DNA from: Flammeovirga yaeyamensis
GTDB lineage: Bacteria; Bacteroidota; Bacteroidia; Cytophagales; Flammeovirgaceae
NCBI RefSeq assembly: GCF_018736045.1
Contig: NZ_CP076132.1
Span: forward strand, 1-64,000
Reading direction: 5' to 3'
DNA length: 64,000 nt
A program made the position numbers and the translations under genes. The notes under the pieces are model-generated. The model did no database searches and was not told the DNA's origin. It was given only the letters and a program-made list of their open reading frames with translations. Below are positions 1 through 9,102 of the stretch, in pieces (positions within the stretch are counted from its first letter, which is position 1; every line of letters starts with the position of its first letter).

Positions 1-936
1 ATGAATAGCAAATATTTTTTCAGAAGATACTTACTTCTATTTTTTACCATCAGTTTAGCATTTGGCTTATCATCTTGTTCCATTCGAAAGAGTATTCTTT
101 TTAAAACAGAACAAAATATCAACGATGAAGCTTTCTTAAATGCTGAAAACTCCGCTTTAAACAATTACACAATAGATGTAGATGACTATATCGCTATGTC
201 TGTATTTACCAACGAAGGTGAAAAAGTAGTCGATCCAAACGGTGATTTTCTAACAACTAAGCAAATTGCTTCTCAAAGAGGAAATGGTGGTAATGCCAAC
301 TTTAACAACAACGGAATGATCGAAAGTCCGAACAGTGCCTTGAATGCACCTATTAGGGAAAACGGTGACGATCCGAAAAAATATTTGATAAAAAGTGATG
401 GGACAACAGAACTGCCATTAATTGGAAATGTAGAATTAAAAGGTTTAACCCTAGATCAAGCCAATAAAAAACTAGCTGAATTATACAGTAAGTTTTATCA
501 AAAGCCATACGTAATTACTCAATATACCAACAAAAGAGTAATTGTTATGGGGGCAACAGGAGCAGAGATTGTTCCTCTTCGAAACGAACACATGACACTT
601 TTGGAAATCATTGCATTAGCTTCTCAGCAAGGAGCAAATACAGCTAGGAATAATGGTGTTCCTATTCAAAACGATATTATGGCGACCAATATTCGAATGG
701 TACGTCCTGATCCTGTACTCGGATTTAATAAGCCTTCTGTTCAAATCGTAGATTTAAGTACAATCCAAGGTTTAAGCAAAGCTAACCTTCATGTAATGCC
801 CAACGATGTAATTTACATTGAGCCAAGAAGAAAATCGGATACAAGAAATTTACAAGATTTGACCCTTTTAGTTAGTGTAGTATCAAGTGTTGTATCACTT
901 TATCTATTGATCCAACAAATTTCTACTGGAAACTAA
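1..936 (+). CDS. Polysaccharide export outer-membrane lipoprotein (Wza/BexD-like)
   Basis: Likely outer-membrane channel for capsule or exopolysaccharide export. The protein is 311 aa and starts with a lipoprotein signal peptide: a hydrophobic run, then LSSC as lipobox with the acylated Cys near residue 26. The middle (about residues 125-185) resembles the polysaccharide export (Poly_export) domain, with KYLIKSDGTTELPLIGNVEL followed by a SLBB-like stretch around VIVMGATGAE. A hydrophobic segment near the C-terminus (about 290-307) could be the outer-membrane-spanning helix seen in Wza-type proteins. The ATG is at the first base of the window; the intact signal peptide right after it supports this start. 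A Wzc-like kinase follows 16 bp downstream, the classic Wza-Wzc order. Confidence in the family is high; the polymer is unknown. Confidence 0.9.
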   Translation: MNSKYFFRRYLLLFFTISLAFGLSSCSIRKSILFKTEQNINDEAFLNAENSALNNYTIDVDDYIAMSVFTNEGEKVVDPNGDFLTTKQIASQRGNGGNANFNNNGMIESPNSALNAPIRENGDDPKKYLIKSDGTTELPLIGNVELKGLTLDQANKKLAELYSKFYQKPYVITQYTNKRVIVMGATGAEIVPLRNEHMTLLEIIALASQQGANTARNNGVPIQNDIMATNIRMVRPDPVLGFNKPSVQIVDLSTIQGLSKANLHVMPNDVIYIEPRRKSDTRNLQDLTLLVSVVSSVVSLYLLIQQISTGN

Positions 937-952
937 AGTCTAAAGATATTCT

Positions 953-3442
953 ATGAGTGATTTTGAAAAAGAATGGGAGGACTTAGAGAACAACGAAGAA
1001 AGTTCTACCAATGATATAGATTTTGATAAACTCGAGTTTGTCGTAAAGAAGAACATTATTTGGGTGATTCTACTCTTAATTTTGAGTGGTGTAGCCTCCT
1101 ATCTTTATATTCGATGGACTCCCGAAATATATCAAGCAAATACATTAAACCAAGTAAAGTTAACCTCATCCTCTCAGGAATTTGCCGAGAAGTTTGGTAT
1201 CACCAACAGTTCTCTTGAAGAAGGAAAGCTAGAAAGTGAGATGGCGTTAATTACTTCAGGTGTGATGTACGAACGTATTGTAGATTCTCTTATAGATCTA
1301 TCTGTAGAATATTATTCTGTTGGAGATGTTCGTGATTCTGAATTATTCGAAGATGGAGTTCCATTTACCCTCACTTATCCATCTGGAAAACAACCCGCTT
1401 TAAAAAACACACCTTTCTACCTGCAATTTTCAAATGGCGGTAAGGAATATGTGATTACCTATAAAGTCGGGCAAACCGAAAAAGAAATAAAAGGACGTTC
1501 TGGTGAAATCATTATTTTAGGAGGTCAGTCATTGATTATTACCCCTAAAAATAAAATTCTAGAAACAAATAAATATAGTTTTACATTCAATTCTAAAGCG
1601 AGCATTATCGGTTTTCTTAAAAGGAATTTATCGGTAATGATTTATGATCCAAAAGCGAAAACTATTCAAATTTCTTTTACCGCTAGAAATAGAAAAAAAG
1701 CAGAGCGAGTGCTAGAAGCTATCAATAAAGCTTACAGTCAGCTTTCAAGAGAAGGTAAGGCTTTGGTGTATGAAAGAGCATTGGAGTTTCTGTATTCACA
1801 AATTGATATTACAAAAGACTCTCTAAATAATCTGGAAACTAAGATGCGAGAGATGAGCTTCAACAAAGACCTTAGTTCTTATATGGAAGCTGGGCCAATT
1901 GTAGGAAATATTCAAGAGTTAGAAAAATCATTAAACTCTCTCAAGTCAGAGAAGAAGAAATATCAAAAATTAAGAACGTTGCTTCAGGCAGATAGTAGTA
2001 TCGTCTACATTCAGGCTTATGCAACTATTCTTACTGATGGAAGTATTTCATCTAGTTTAGACGAGCTAGCCAAATTAGAAACTGAAGCACTACGTATCAG
2101 AGAATCTTACACTTCTAATACTGTTGCAAGTAATTCTACATTGGAACTGTATAAAAAATTAAGGTACGAAGTCGCAGAATCTATTCGCTTTGCTGAACAG
2201 TTTTTGGATGAGAACATCAATGATCTACAAAGAGAAATAAGTAAACTTAGGGCGGTATTTTTCCAAAATATTGGAGGAGATCCTGATTTAAAGAAAATCG
2301 AAAAAAGGGTTTCTATTTACACTGACATCTCAGATCTTTTGACCAATAAACTTATTGAGGTCAGTATGGCTCAAGCTAGTACCATCGAAAGTTCTACAGT
2401 AATCGATGCCCCTCGGGCAGGAACAGCACCAATTAGTCCAAGGAAAATGATTGCCATAGCTATTGCTATTGCTGTAGGTATTTTCTTATCAGTATTACTT
2501 ATTGTGATCAATTACTTGTTGATGGACAAAATCAATGGGTTAAAGCATTTAGAAAGAAGAACGAACATGCCAATTCTTGGTTTGATTCCTAAATATGAAA
2601 AAGAAGAAATGTCGGTATCGAAATTAGTTGTATCAACTGATCCAAAATCGACTATGTCAGAGGCTTTTCGTTCTATTCGTACCAATTTAGACTTTATGGT
2701 ATCAGATTTCTTAGATGATAATCCCGAAGAGGAAAAAGAACAAAAAACATCTAAAGTGATCTCTGTTACCTCTACAATTAGTGGTGAAGGTAAAACATTC
2801 GTTGCTTCTAACTTAGCGGGTATTATTGCTATGTCGGATAAAAAAGTGATTATGGTTGATCTTGATTTAAGAAAACCAAAAGTCCACTTAGCCATGGGAG
2901 GAAGTAACACTATAGGTGCATCATCTATATTAGTAGGACAAAATACGATAGAAGATTGTATGCAAGAAACTGATATACCAAACTTAAAATATATTAGTGC
3001 AGGGCCTATACCTCCAAATCCTTCTGAATTGATCTTATCCAATAATTTCAAAAGGTTTATCAAACAACTAAAAGAGAAGTTTGATGTCATAATGCTAGAT
3101 TCTCCTCCTGTAGGTTTGGTGACTGATGGTATGATTGTAATGAGACATGCCGACAATCCAATCTATGTTGTCAGAGCAGATTACTCTAAACAATCGTTTA
3201 TTGATAACGCAAACAACCTTTACAAATCGGGTAAGTTTAAAAATATTTCTATTGTACTTAATTCCGTTCCAGATCGTAGAAGTTACGGTGGATATGGTTA
3301 CGGCTATGGAACCATGACGTATAGCTCTCAAGGTTATGGTTATGGATATACTTACGGTTATGATTCTGATCTTACTGAGGAAGATGTCGCTTATTTTGAT
3401 GATAAAAAGAAACCATTCTGGAAAAAATGGTTTAAAAAATAG
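953..3442 (+). CDS. Wzc-like polysaccharide co-polymerase and bacterial tyrosine kinase
   Basis: Inner-membrane protein controlling chain length and export of surface polysaccharide by cycles of tyrosine autophosphorylation. It is 829 aa: Wzz-type N-terminal domain with first membrane helix at about 32-53, a long periplasmic part with coiled coil (about 260-450), second helix at about 499-523, then a cytoplasmic BY-kinase domain. Walker A is ISGEGKTF near residue 610 and Walker A' is VIMVDLDLRKPK near 640. The C-terminus (about 776-804) is a Gly-Tyr-rich cluster of ten tyrosines with GYGYGYG repeats, the usual autophosphorylation tail. It sits between the Wza-like gene and a CpsB-type phosphatase, so substrate, kinase and phosphatase are adjacent. 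A long antisense reading frame at 2512-3156 is a shadow. Confidence 0.95.
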   Translation: MSDFEKEWEDLENNEESSTNDIDFDKLEFVVKKNIIWVILLLILSGVASYLYIRWTPEIYQANTLNQVKLTSSSQEFAEKFGITNSSLEEGKLESEMALITSGVMYERIVDSLIDLSVEYYSVGDVRDSELFEDGVPFTLTYPSGKQPALKNTPFYLQFSNGGKEYVITYKVGQTEKEIKGRSGEIIILGGQSLIITPKNKILETNKYSFTFNSKASIIGFLKRNLSVMIYDPKAKTIQISFTARNRKKAERVLEAINKAYSQLSREGKALVYERALEFLYSQIDITKDSLNNLETKMREMSFNKDLSSYMEAGPIVGNIQELEKSLNSLKSEKKKYQKLRTLLQADSSIVYIQAYATILTDGSISSSLDELAKLETEALRIRESYTSNTVASNSTLELYKKLRYEVAESIRFAEQFLDENINDLQREISKLRAVFFQNIGGDPDLKKIEKRVSIYTDISDLLTNKLIEVSMAQASTIESSTVIDAPRAGTAPISPRKMIAIAIAIAVGIFLSVLLIVINYLLMDKINGLKHLERRTNMPILGLIPKYEKEEMSVSKLVVSTDPKSTMSEAFRSIRTNLDFMVSDFLDDNPEEEKEQKTSKVISVTSTISGEGKTFVASNLAGIIAMSDKKVIMVDLDLRKPKVHLAMGGSNTIGASSILVGQNTIEDCMQETDIPNLKYISAGPIPPNPSELILSNNFKRFIKQLKEKFDVIMLDSPPVGLVTDGMIVMRHADNPIYVVRADYSKQSFIDNANNLYKSGKFKNISIVLNSVPDRRSYGGYGYGYGTMTYSSQGYGYGYTYGYDSDLTEEDVAYFDDKKKPFWKKWFKK

Positions 3443-3489
3443 GTCTAACCTCTGATCCCAGAATTGTAATTTTTTAATTTCATCCACAT

Positions 3490-3518
3490 TTTGTAGTATT
3501 ACTTATTATTTAAGTTTG
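3490..3518 (+). promoter_or_regulatory. Putative Bacteroidota-type promoter for the CpsB-like gene
   Basis: TTTG at 3490-3493 and TAAGTTTG at 3511-3518, separated by 17 bp, match the -33 (TTG) and -7 (TAnnTTTG) pattern known for the Bacteroidota primary sigma factor. It would start a transcript about 90 nt upstream of the phosphatase ATG at 3613, so this gene may be expressed separately from wza-wzc. The match is visible; the activity is inferred. Confidence 0.5.
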
Positions 3519-3550
3519 TGTAATTTCTGTAGATAAACAAAAAACCTAAT

Positions 3551-3586
3551 AATACCATCACTTAAAATGATGGGTATATTTTTAGT
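3551..3586 (+). promoter_or_regulatory. Hairpin with T-rich tail in the leader of the phosphatase gene
   Basis: AATACCATCA (3551-3560) can pair with TGATGGGTAT (3568-3577) with one bulged base; a T-rich stretch follows. It lies between the putative promoter at 3490 and the ATG at 3613. It could be a weak terminator for wza-wzc or an attenuator of the downstream gene. The stem is short, so confidence is low. Confidence 0.3.
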
Positions 3587-3612
3587 GCTCAGGAAAAAGA
3601 TCATCATAATTT

Positions 3613-4398
3613 ATGAAGTGGTTATTCAAGTTATTTGGGAAAAAGGATCAATCTAAAAATAAAGAAGTAATTAAGGAACCCATGGGACCTCCGATTACTA
3701 CTGATATGCACGCCCATTTTCTTCCTGGAATTGATGATGGTGCTCAGAATATTGGAGAATCTTTAGCTATTATCAAATCATTGCACTCCATGGGTTATAC
3801 TAAATTAGTAGCTACCCCCCATGTGATGAGCGACTTTTTTAAAAATACTCCAGAAATTATCCATAAAGCACTAGAGGAAGTTAGAACAGCAGTAAAAGAA
3901 GAAGGTATCTCTATAGAGATTGATGCTGCAGCAGAATATTATCTAGATGATGTTTTTATCAAAAAACTCAGACAAGGCGAGAAGTTTTTGACCTTCGGAG
4001 ATAATTACTTGTTGATGGAAACTTCATTTATTAATCCATGTATTTTTATTGATGAAGCTATATTCTTAGCCATTTCAAAAGGATATAAGCCCGTCATTGC
4101 CCATCCCGAAAGATATGGATATACCTATGAAAATAACTTTGACGAAATCGTTCGTTGGAAAAAATTAGGTGCTTTACTTCAGATCAATGCCCTTTCATTA
4201 GCAGGCTATTACTCTTCGAATGCTAAACGTTATGCAGAAAGATTGATTGATGAAGGACACGTAGATTTTATCGGAACGGACACTCACAAAGCAAAACATC
4301 TACATTGGTTAGAAAAAGTAAGGAAACTATCGTACTATAATAAGGCTCTTGGCTTATCTTTGCTAAACCATAGCATAAAAGAAGTGCCACAAAAATAA
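3613..4398 (+). CDS. CpsB/YwqE-type tyrosine-protein phosphatase (PHP family)
   Basis: Metal-dependent phosphotyrosine phosphatase expected to remove phosphate from the Wzc-like kinase encoded upstream. The protein has 261 aa, typical for the family. PHP signatures are visible in order: TDMHAHFLPGIDDGAQ (about 30-45), ATPHVM (about 73-78), AAEYYLDD (about 116-123), VIAHPERY (about 161-168) and IGTDTHKAKH (about 220-229), which supply the metal-binding His and Asp residues. Unlike proteobacterial Wzb (a low-molecular-weight phosphatase), this is the Firmicutes/Bacteroidota solution. The gene has its own probable promoter and a 170-bp gap after wzc. An epimerase gene begins 8 bp after the stop. 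Confidence 0.9.
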   Translation: MKWLFKLFGKKDQSKNKEVIKEPMGPPITTDMHAHFLPGIDDGAQNIGESLAIIKSLHSMGYTKLVATPHVMSDFFKNTPEIIHKALEEVRTAVKEEGISIEIDAAAEYYLDDVFIKKLRQGEKFLTFGDNYLLMETSFINPCIFIDEAIFLAISKGYKPVIAHPERYGYTYENNFDEIVRWKKLGALLQINALSLAGYYSSNAKRYAERLIDEGHVDFIGTDTHKAKHLHWLEKVRKLSYYNKALGLSLLNHSIKEVPQK

Positions 4399-4406
4399 TT
4401 TACACC

Positions 4407-5387
4407 TTGCAACTTGAAGGAAAAAAAGTATTCATCACCGGAGCAACAGGCTTTGTCGGTGGATATATCACTAGAACATTACATCAGCAAAAAGCTAAAA
4501 TAATCGCATTAAAAGGGAGAAAAAATGATACTTCTTTCATTGAAGACATCAAAGATGATATTCAATGGGAAGAAGCAGATATTCTTGACCCTAATACTCT
4601 TAAAGAAGCACTTCAAGGTGTGGATTACATTGTACATACCGCTTCTATAGTTTCTTTCGAAAAAGGACTAGAAGAATTGCGATCTGTGAATGTTGACGGT
4701 ACAGCAAACCTAGTAAATATGGCTATAGAAGCAAATGTTGAAAAGTTTATTCACATCAGTTCTATTGCTGCTTTAGGTGTCCCTGAATTTGGCAACGAAA
4801 TTGACGAAAACTCTAAATGGACTGGAGAAAAAGGTGTTTCTGCTTATGGTATATCTAAATACAACGCTGAGCAAGAGGTGTGGAGAGGATACAGAGAAGG
4901 TTTAAATGTAGTGGTTTTAAATCCGTCTGTGATTTTAGGTGTAGGTGATTTCTCTAGAAGCTCATTGGCGATTTTTCAAACAGTAAAGAAAGGGCTAAAA
5001 TATTATCCTACTGGATTTTTTAGTTCTGTAGATATACGTGATGTGGTCGATGCTGTGGTTAAAGTATTCGATGAACATATTTCTGGAGAGCGATTTATTC
5101 TCAATGCACATTCTATTCCTTATAAAAAAGCCTTGGAACTAATGGCCGATGGTTTGAATGTCGCTCCTCCGAAGAAAAAGATTTCAAAAAAACTAACACA
5201 ATTGGTTTCTTCTTTTGAAGGTTTTATCAGTTTATTTTCTGGAAAGCAGAAGAAATTAACGAAAGATGTGGTACGCACAATGTACACTCAGAATGTATAT
5301 AAAAGTGATAAAGCCATGTCAACGCTTCAACTTCAGTTTAAACCTTTAGAAGAGACCATGAATTGGGTAAAAACACATCAAAACTAA
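4407..5387 (+). CDS. NAD-dependent epimerase/dehydratase family protein (extended SDR)
   Basis: Oxidoreductase of the extended short-chain dehydrogenase family, 326 aa. The N-terminus carries the Rossmann dinucleotide motif GATGFVGGY (about residues 11-19), and YGISK (about 151-155) gives the catalytic Tyr and Lys; VHTASIV and ISSIAALG fit the strands before the active site. Such enzymes act on nucleotide sugars, dihydroflavonol-like substrates or sterols. The position after the capsule genes suggests sugar chemistry, but the sequence does not settle the substrate. The start is TTG at 4407, 8 bp after the phosphatase stop; there is no earlier in-frame ATG that leaves a complete Rossmann fold. 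Probably co-transcribed with the phosphatase. Confidence 0.85.
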   Translation: MQLEGKKVFITGATGFVGGYITRTLHQQKAKIIALKGRKNDTSFIEDIKDDIQWEEADILDPNTLKEALQGVDYIVHTASIVSFEKGLEELRSVNVDGTANLVNMAIEANVEKFIHISSIAALGVPEFGNEIDENSKWTGEKGVSAYGISKYNAEQEVWRGYREGLNVVVLNPSVILGVGDFSRSSLAIFQTVKKGLKYYPTGFFSSVDIRDVVDAVVKVFDEHISGERFILNAHSIPYKKALELMADGLNVAPPKKKISKKLTQLVSSFEGFISLFSGKQKKLTKDVVRTMYTQNVYKSDKAMSTLQLQFKPLEETMNWVKTHQN

Positions 5388-5535
5388 ACCTAATTCACCT
5401 TCATACAGTTTAATTATATACACAGTTTACATTTCTAACATTCGATATTTATTACGATATTGTTGTTTGCGTTGTGTTATAAAACCCAAGCTTAATTATT
5501 GGGTACTAAATAATTAATAAACAAGGAGCTTTACG

Positions 5536-6936
5536 ATGTCGAATCAATTTAACGACGATATAAATAAGGTCATCAAAGAATATGAGAAAAACCTTAAAGA
5601 AGGACGTAGTGATTTCTATGACCTAGACACTTTTGAGGAGATTCTTGAATATTACTTTGAGGAATTTAAAATCAATAAAGCTTTAAGCGTTTGTGAGCAT
5701 GCCGAAAGCTTTTACCCAAATTCTGCATTAATCAAAGTCTATCGTTCTAAGATTAGTGCATATATGGGCAATTATAAAGAAGCCTTACAATTATCTAATG
5801 AGGCGGAAAAAATAGCTCCAAACGATTACATCGTGCTTTTCCAAAAAGGCACTATCCATTCAATTTTAGGAGAAACTGAAAAAGCCATCGGGTATTTTTA
5901 TAAAGCGTTGGATGAAAGTCATGCCTCAGAAAAAGGCGAACTTTTATACAATATGGCCATCACTTATTTATCTGCAGATCAATTTGATGATGCCTATGAA
6001 GTGTTTAAATCTGCCCTTGCTGAAGATCAATCTTTAGAGGAAGCAGTGTACGAACTTTACGATTTAGCACTTAAGCTCAATAAGTTAGGTGATGTTGAAA
6101 CATTATTGGAAGCACTTATTGATCTCAACCCTTATAAAGCAGAAAGTTGGTACAACAAAGGTATTTTCTTTAGTCAAGCCAAACAATTTGATAAAGCTTT
6201 GGCTTCCTTCGAATATGCTACATTGGTTAATGAAAAGTTCGAAAATGCCTATATGCATATGGGGCATTGTTATTTGAACAAAAAGGAATTTGCCAATGCG
6301 TTTAGAAAATACCTGGAAGCTTTACAAGTCACTAAAAAACCAACACCAGAGTTGTACTGTCATTTAGGTGCTGCATCAGAAATGATGGAGGACTATAATG
6401 TTGGGATCCGTTATTTTAAAAAGGCATTAGAAATAGATGTCGATTACGATGATGCTTGGTTTGGAGTAGGAGAGAACCACAGAAAACTAGGCAACTTCCT
6501 TGAAGCCACTCATTATTTAAACAAGGCGGTAAAGCTTAATCCTCATTATGATGAGTATTGGTATGCCTTGGCAAAAGCAGAAAGTTCTTTAGGAAATTTC
6601 GTTGCTGGAATTGAAGCATTCAAAAGTGCTACTAGTCTAAATCCGAATAAAATAGGTATTTGGTTGGATTGGTCTGAGGTGTACAGCAAAAACGAAGAGA
6701 TGGACGAGGCGATTGAGGTCATGAAAAAAGCCATCAATAATATTCCAGAACATGCTTCTTTATATTATCGTAAGGCCGCTTATCAATTACTTGATGGTAA
6801 GATGAATGAGGCTTTTGCTTCTATTCAAAAAGCATTGGAACTCGACTACGATGTACATCAAGAATTAATTGATTATATGCCTGAGGAATCGATGAAAAAA
6901 ATTCTAAAATCCGCAATTGATAAGTTTAAAAGATAA
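5536..6936 (+). CDS. Tetratricopeptide-repeat protein
   Basis: A 466-aa protein made almost wholly of tetratricopeptide repeats, about eleven by eye, with recurring patterns such as AWFGVGENHRKLGNFLEATH and LYYRKAAYQLLDGKMNEAFA. No signal peptide or membrane helix is evident, so it is probably a cytoplasmic scaffold. The start is well set by a strong Shine-Dalgarno sequence, AAGGAG at 5523-5528, 7 bp before the ATG; such sites are scarce in this genome. The next gene (phosphosulfolactate synthase) is 183 bp away on the same strand. The binding partner is unknown. A short hairpin CCCAA/TTGGG lies in the 148-bp region upstream. Confidence 0.88.
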   Translation: MSNQFNDDINKVIKEYEKNLKEGRSDFYDLDTFEEILEYYFEEFKINKALSVCEHAESFYPNSALIKVYRSKISAYMGNYKEALQLSNEAEKIAPNDYIVLFQKGTIHSILGETEKAIGYFYKALDESHASEKGELLYNMAITYLSADQFDDAYEVFKSALAEDQSLEEAVYELYDLALKLNKLGDVETLLEALIDLNPYKAESWYNKGIFFSQAKQFDKALASFEYATLVNEKFENAYMHMGHCYLNKKEFANAFRKYLEALQVTKKPTPELYCHLGAASEMMEDYNVGIRYFKKALEIDVDYDDAWFGVGENHRKLGNFLEATHYLNKAVKLNPHYDEYWYALAKAESSLGNFVAGIEAFKSATSLNPNKIGIWLDWSEVYSKNEEMDEAIEVMKKAINNIPEHASLYYRKAAYQLLDGKMNEAFASIQKALELDYDVHQELIDYMPEESMKKILKSAIDKFKR

Positions 6937-7119
6937 TAATTGAAAAATTGTTCAAGTATTTTGATTTTTTAACATAATTATACCTCTAATAATAAAGGCT
7001 TTTACGAAATTGCGACGCATCGCAAAATTCTAAGCTTTTTAGATCATTCTGCGGTGTAAAAATGTATCGACTTCTGTATCAATTTGTAGTCGATTTTTTT
7101 TATTACAAATCGTCTGAAG

Positions 7120-7890
7120 ATGAATTACGTATTAAATAATCTCCCTGAAAGAAGTGCAAAGCCTAGAGACAAAGGTTTAACGATGGCAATGGACAAAGGA
7201 ATGTCCCTACGTGAAGTAGAAGATATTTTAGAAACTTCGGGTGATTACATAGATATAGTAAAATTAGGATGGGCTACTTCTTACGTATATCCTAAACTAC
7301 AAGAAAAAATTAACCTGTATCAAGAAGCTGGAATTAAAGTATACTTAGGTGGAACATTGTTCGAAGCATTCGTTATTCGCGATCAGTTCGAAGATTACTT
7401 AAGAGTTCTTGATAAATTCAACTTAGATTTCGCTGAAGTATCAGACGGATCTATGGACATGGCTCACGATGTAAAATGTGAGTATATCCACAAATTATCT
7501 CAGCGTGCAACTGTTGTATCTGAGGTAGGATCTAAGGATGAAGAAAAAATTATTCCTCCATACAAATGGATCGAATTAATGCGTGCTGAATTAGACGCTG
7601 GTGCTTGGAAAGTAATCGGTGAAGCTAGAGAAGGTGGTAACGTTGGTTTATTCCGTTCTTCTGGTGAAGTAAGATCTGGTTTGGTAGAAGAAATTCTTAC
7701 TCAAATTCCTTACGAAAAAATTATCTGGGAAGCACCTCAAAAAGCACAACAAGTTTGGTTTATCAAATTGATTGGTACTAACGTAAACTTGGGTAACATT
7801 GCTCCTAAAGAAGTAATTCCTTTAGAAACTATCCGTTTAGGTTTAAGAGGAGATACTTTCCACGACTTCTTAAACGAAGGCTGGAAGTAA
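7120..7890 (+). CDS. comA: Phosphosulfolactate synthase (ComA family)
   Basis: The ComA family adds sulfite to phosphoenolpyruvate to give (2R)-phospho-3-sulfolactate, first step of coenzyme M synthesis in methanogens and of sulfolactate formation in some bacteria. The 256-aa protein matches the family over its whole length: KPRDKGLTMAMDKGMS (about 14-29), VKLGWATSYVYP (about 48-59), GIKVYLGGTLFEAF (about 72-85) and VIGEAREGGNVGLF (about 167-180), a TIM-barrel pattern. No coenzyme M is expected here. In Bacteroidota that make sulfonolipids (capnoids), sulfolactate-derived sulfopyruvate could feed cysteate; this is inference. A strong terminator follows at 7944. Confidence 0.88.
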   Translation: MNYVLNNLPERSAKPRDKGLTMAMDKGMSLREVEDILETSGDYIDIVKLGWATSYVYPKLQEKINLYQEAGIKVYLGGTLFEAFVIRDQFEDYLRVLDKFNLDFAEVSDGSMDMAHDVKCEYIHKLSQRATVVSEVGSKDEEKIIPPYKWIELMRAELDAGAWKVIGEAREGGNVGLFRSSGEVRSGLVEEILTQIPYEKIIWEAPQKAQQVWFIKLIGTNVNLGNIAPKEVIPLETIRLGLRGDTFHDFLNEGWK

Positions 7891-7909
7891 TCCATAAAAT
7901 ATATAAATA

Positions 7910-7938
7910 GAGGCAATCTCAACCTTTGAGATGACCTC
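7910..7938 (+). other. Imperfect hairpin just downstream of comA
   Basis: GAGG-CA-ATCTC at 7910-7920 pairs with GAGAT-GA-CCTC at 7928-7938. An 11-bp near-copy of the right arm (GAGATCACCTC, 10 of 11) recurs at 7983-7993, after the terminator. It may form an extended 3-prime structure with the terminator at 7944. Confidence 0.4.
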
Positions 7939-7943
7939 GTATC

Positions 7944-7980
7944 AAAAGCCCCTGATTTAAATCCGGGGCTTTTGTTTTTT
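7944..7980 (+). terminator. Rho-independent terminator of comA
   Basis: AAAAGCCCC at 7944-7952 pairs with GGGGCTTTT at 7965-7973, followed by G and a run of T. Perfect 9-bp stem with 12-nt loop. It also separates comA from the convergent flavin reductase gene. Confidence 0.9.
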
Positions 7981-8001
7981 TTGAGATCACCTCATTTTTA
8001 T

Positions 8002-8850
8002 TTAAAACAATAACACTTTCCAAGCCTCATTGATCATTCCTTTATTGATCAGGTGAGCTGCTAGCGTATGATTTTCCTCTGAAGAAGACGTTTGTGGAGT
8101 CTCTATAGTACTCAACTCTGTTTCTGTAGGAATATGATCTACATTGGCCAATTGTGCCAAATGATTTCCCGTTAATATATTGCTCTCAATAATGTGTAAT
8201 GGCAATTGATCAATACCAATTCCCTTTTTCTGTATGGGTTTCTGAATTCCCAATAAGGCATCACCTGATGCTCTCACGTAGAGATTGCCACCCATTCTTC
8301 CCATCAAATCCAATTTTGCAGAATCCAATACACCCTCTTCATTAAGGTAGTTTTCATTGACATGAATGCAAACCACTTCACAGATGACTAAATTTCCTGC
8401 TCCTCCTTCATCGCCCATGGGCATCACTTCTCTTAATTTACATTCGAATTGAACAGGTGACTCTGCTACTCTTGGCGGGGCCACGATATCCGAAGGTGTT
8501 TCCGTTAATCCGGCCTTCACAAATTCATTCACACCTTTATCGTAAGCTGTGCTTGATAATGACATTTGATGAACGAAATCATACGTCACAATATTGACTG
8601 TACACTCTTTGGTCTCCTGTATATTTTCTAAAGTGTGTTTTAAGGCATTTCCTCTCACACTTCGAGTAGGTGAGAACACAAAAATGGCAGGATTTGCTCC
8701 AAAGAAATTAAAGCAACTGTAAGGACTAAGGTTCACTTTTCCAGCAGCATCGACCGTACTTACAAAAGCAATAGGACGAGGAGCAATAGCATTCAATAGA
8801 TAAGAATGCATTTCTGAGGTGCTTATCTCCGATGGGATAATTTTTTTCAT
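8002..8850 (-). CDS. Flavin reductase family protein (FMN-binding split barrel)
   Basis: The 282-aa protein resembles flavin reductase / DIM6-NTAB family members that bind FMN in a split barrel. Recognisable parts are APRPIAFVSTVDAAGKVNLS (about 23-42) and FSPTRSVRGNALKHT (about 59-73), the usual phosphate-contacting segment, then SPVQFECKL and VCIHVNENYL. The C-terminal 60 residues are variable. It is a lone gene on the minus strand between two plus-strand genes, converging on comA. The partner oxygenase or physiological substrate is not evident, and a role as general flavin reductase or flavoprotein oxidase cannot be separated. Confidence 0.85.
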   Translation of the reverse strand: MKKIIPSEISTSEMHSYLLNAIAPRPIAFVSTVDAAGKVNLSPYSCFNFFGANPAIFVFSPTRSVRGNALKHTLENIQETKECTVNIVTYDFVHQMSLSSTAYDKGVNEFVKAGLTETPSDIVAPPRVAESPVQFECKLREVMPMGDEGGAGNLVICEVVCIHVNENYLNEEGVLDSAKLDLMGRMGGNLYVRASGDALLGIQKPIQKKGIGIDQLPLHIIESNILTGNHLAQLANVDHIPTETELSTIETPQTSSSEENHTLAAHLINKGMINEAWKVLLF

Positions 8851-9102
8851 GGTGTTTATATGGTAGTTGTTTATGATCTGATTTTATTCAGATGGATGGT
8901 CTTATCAAATATAGAATAAGATTATTAATTCTCATAGAGAACTGAAAAAGGATGTGTTGGGTTTGATATCAATAAAACATCTCTACTATGTGAACTCCTT
9001 AACCCTACGTTCACCATTTTACAATAATTACTTAGAAGTGATATAAAGTTCAGATAATGTTTGGATTGTAGTTTTGAAATACAAGAAATAAACAACGATC
9101 CT

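Noticed and set aside
2512-3156. Antisense open frame of 214 codons inside the Wzc-like gene
   Set aside because: It lies wholly opposite a clear kinase domain, has no recognisable domain, and its composition mirrors the coding strand.
6995-7040. Inverted repeat TTGCGA/TCGCAA between the TPR and comA genes
   Set aside because: Only six pairs with a four-base loop and no T run directly after it; not convincing as terminator or operator.
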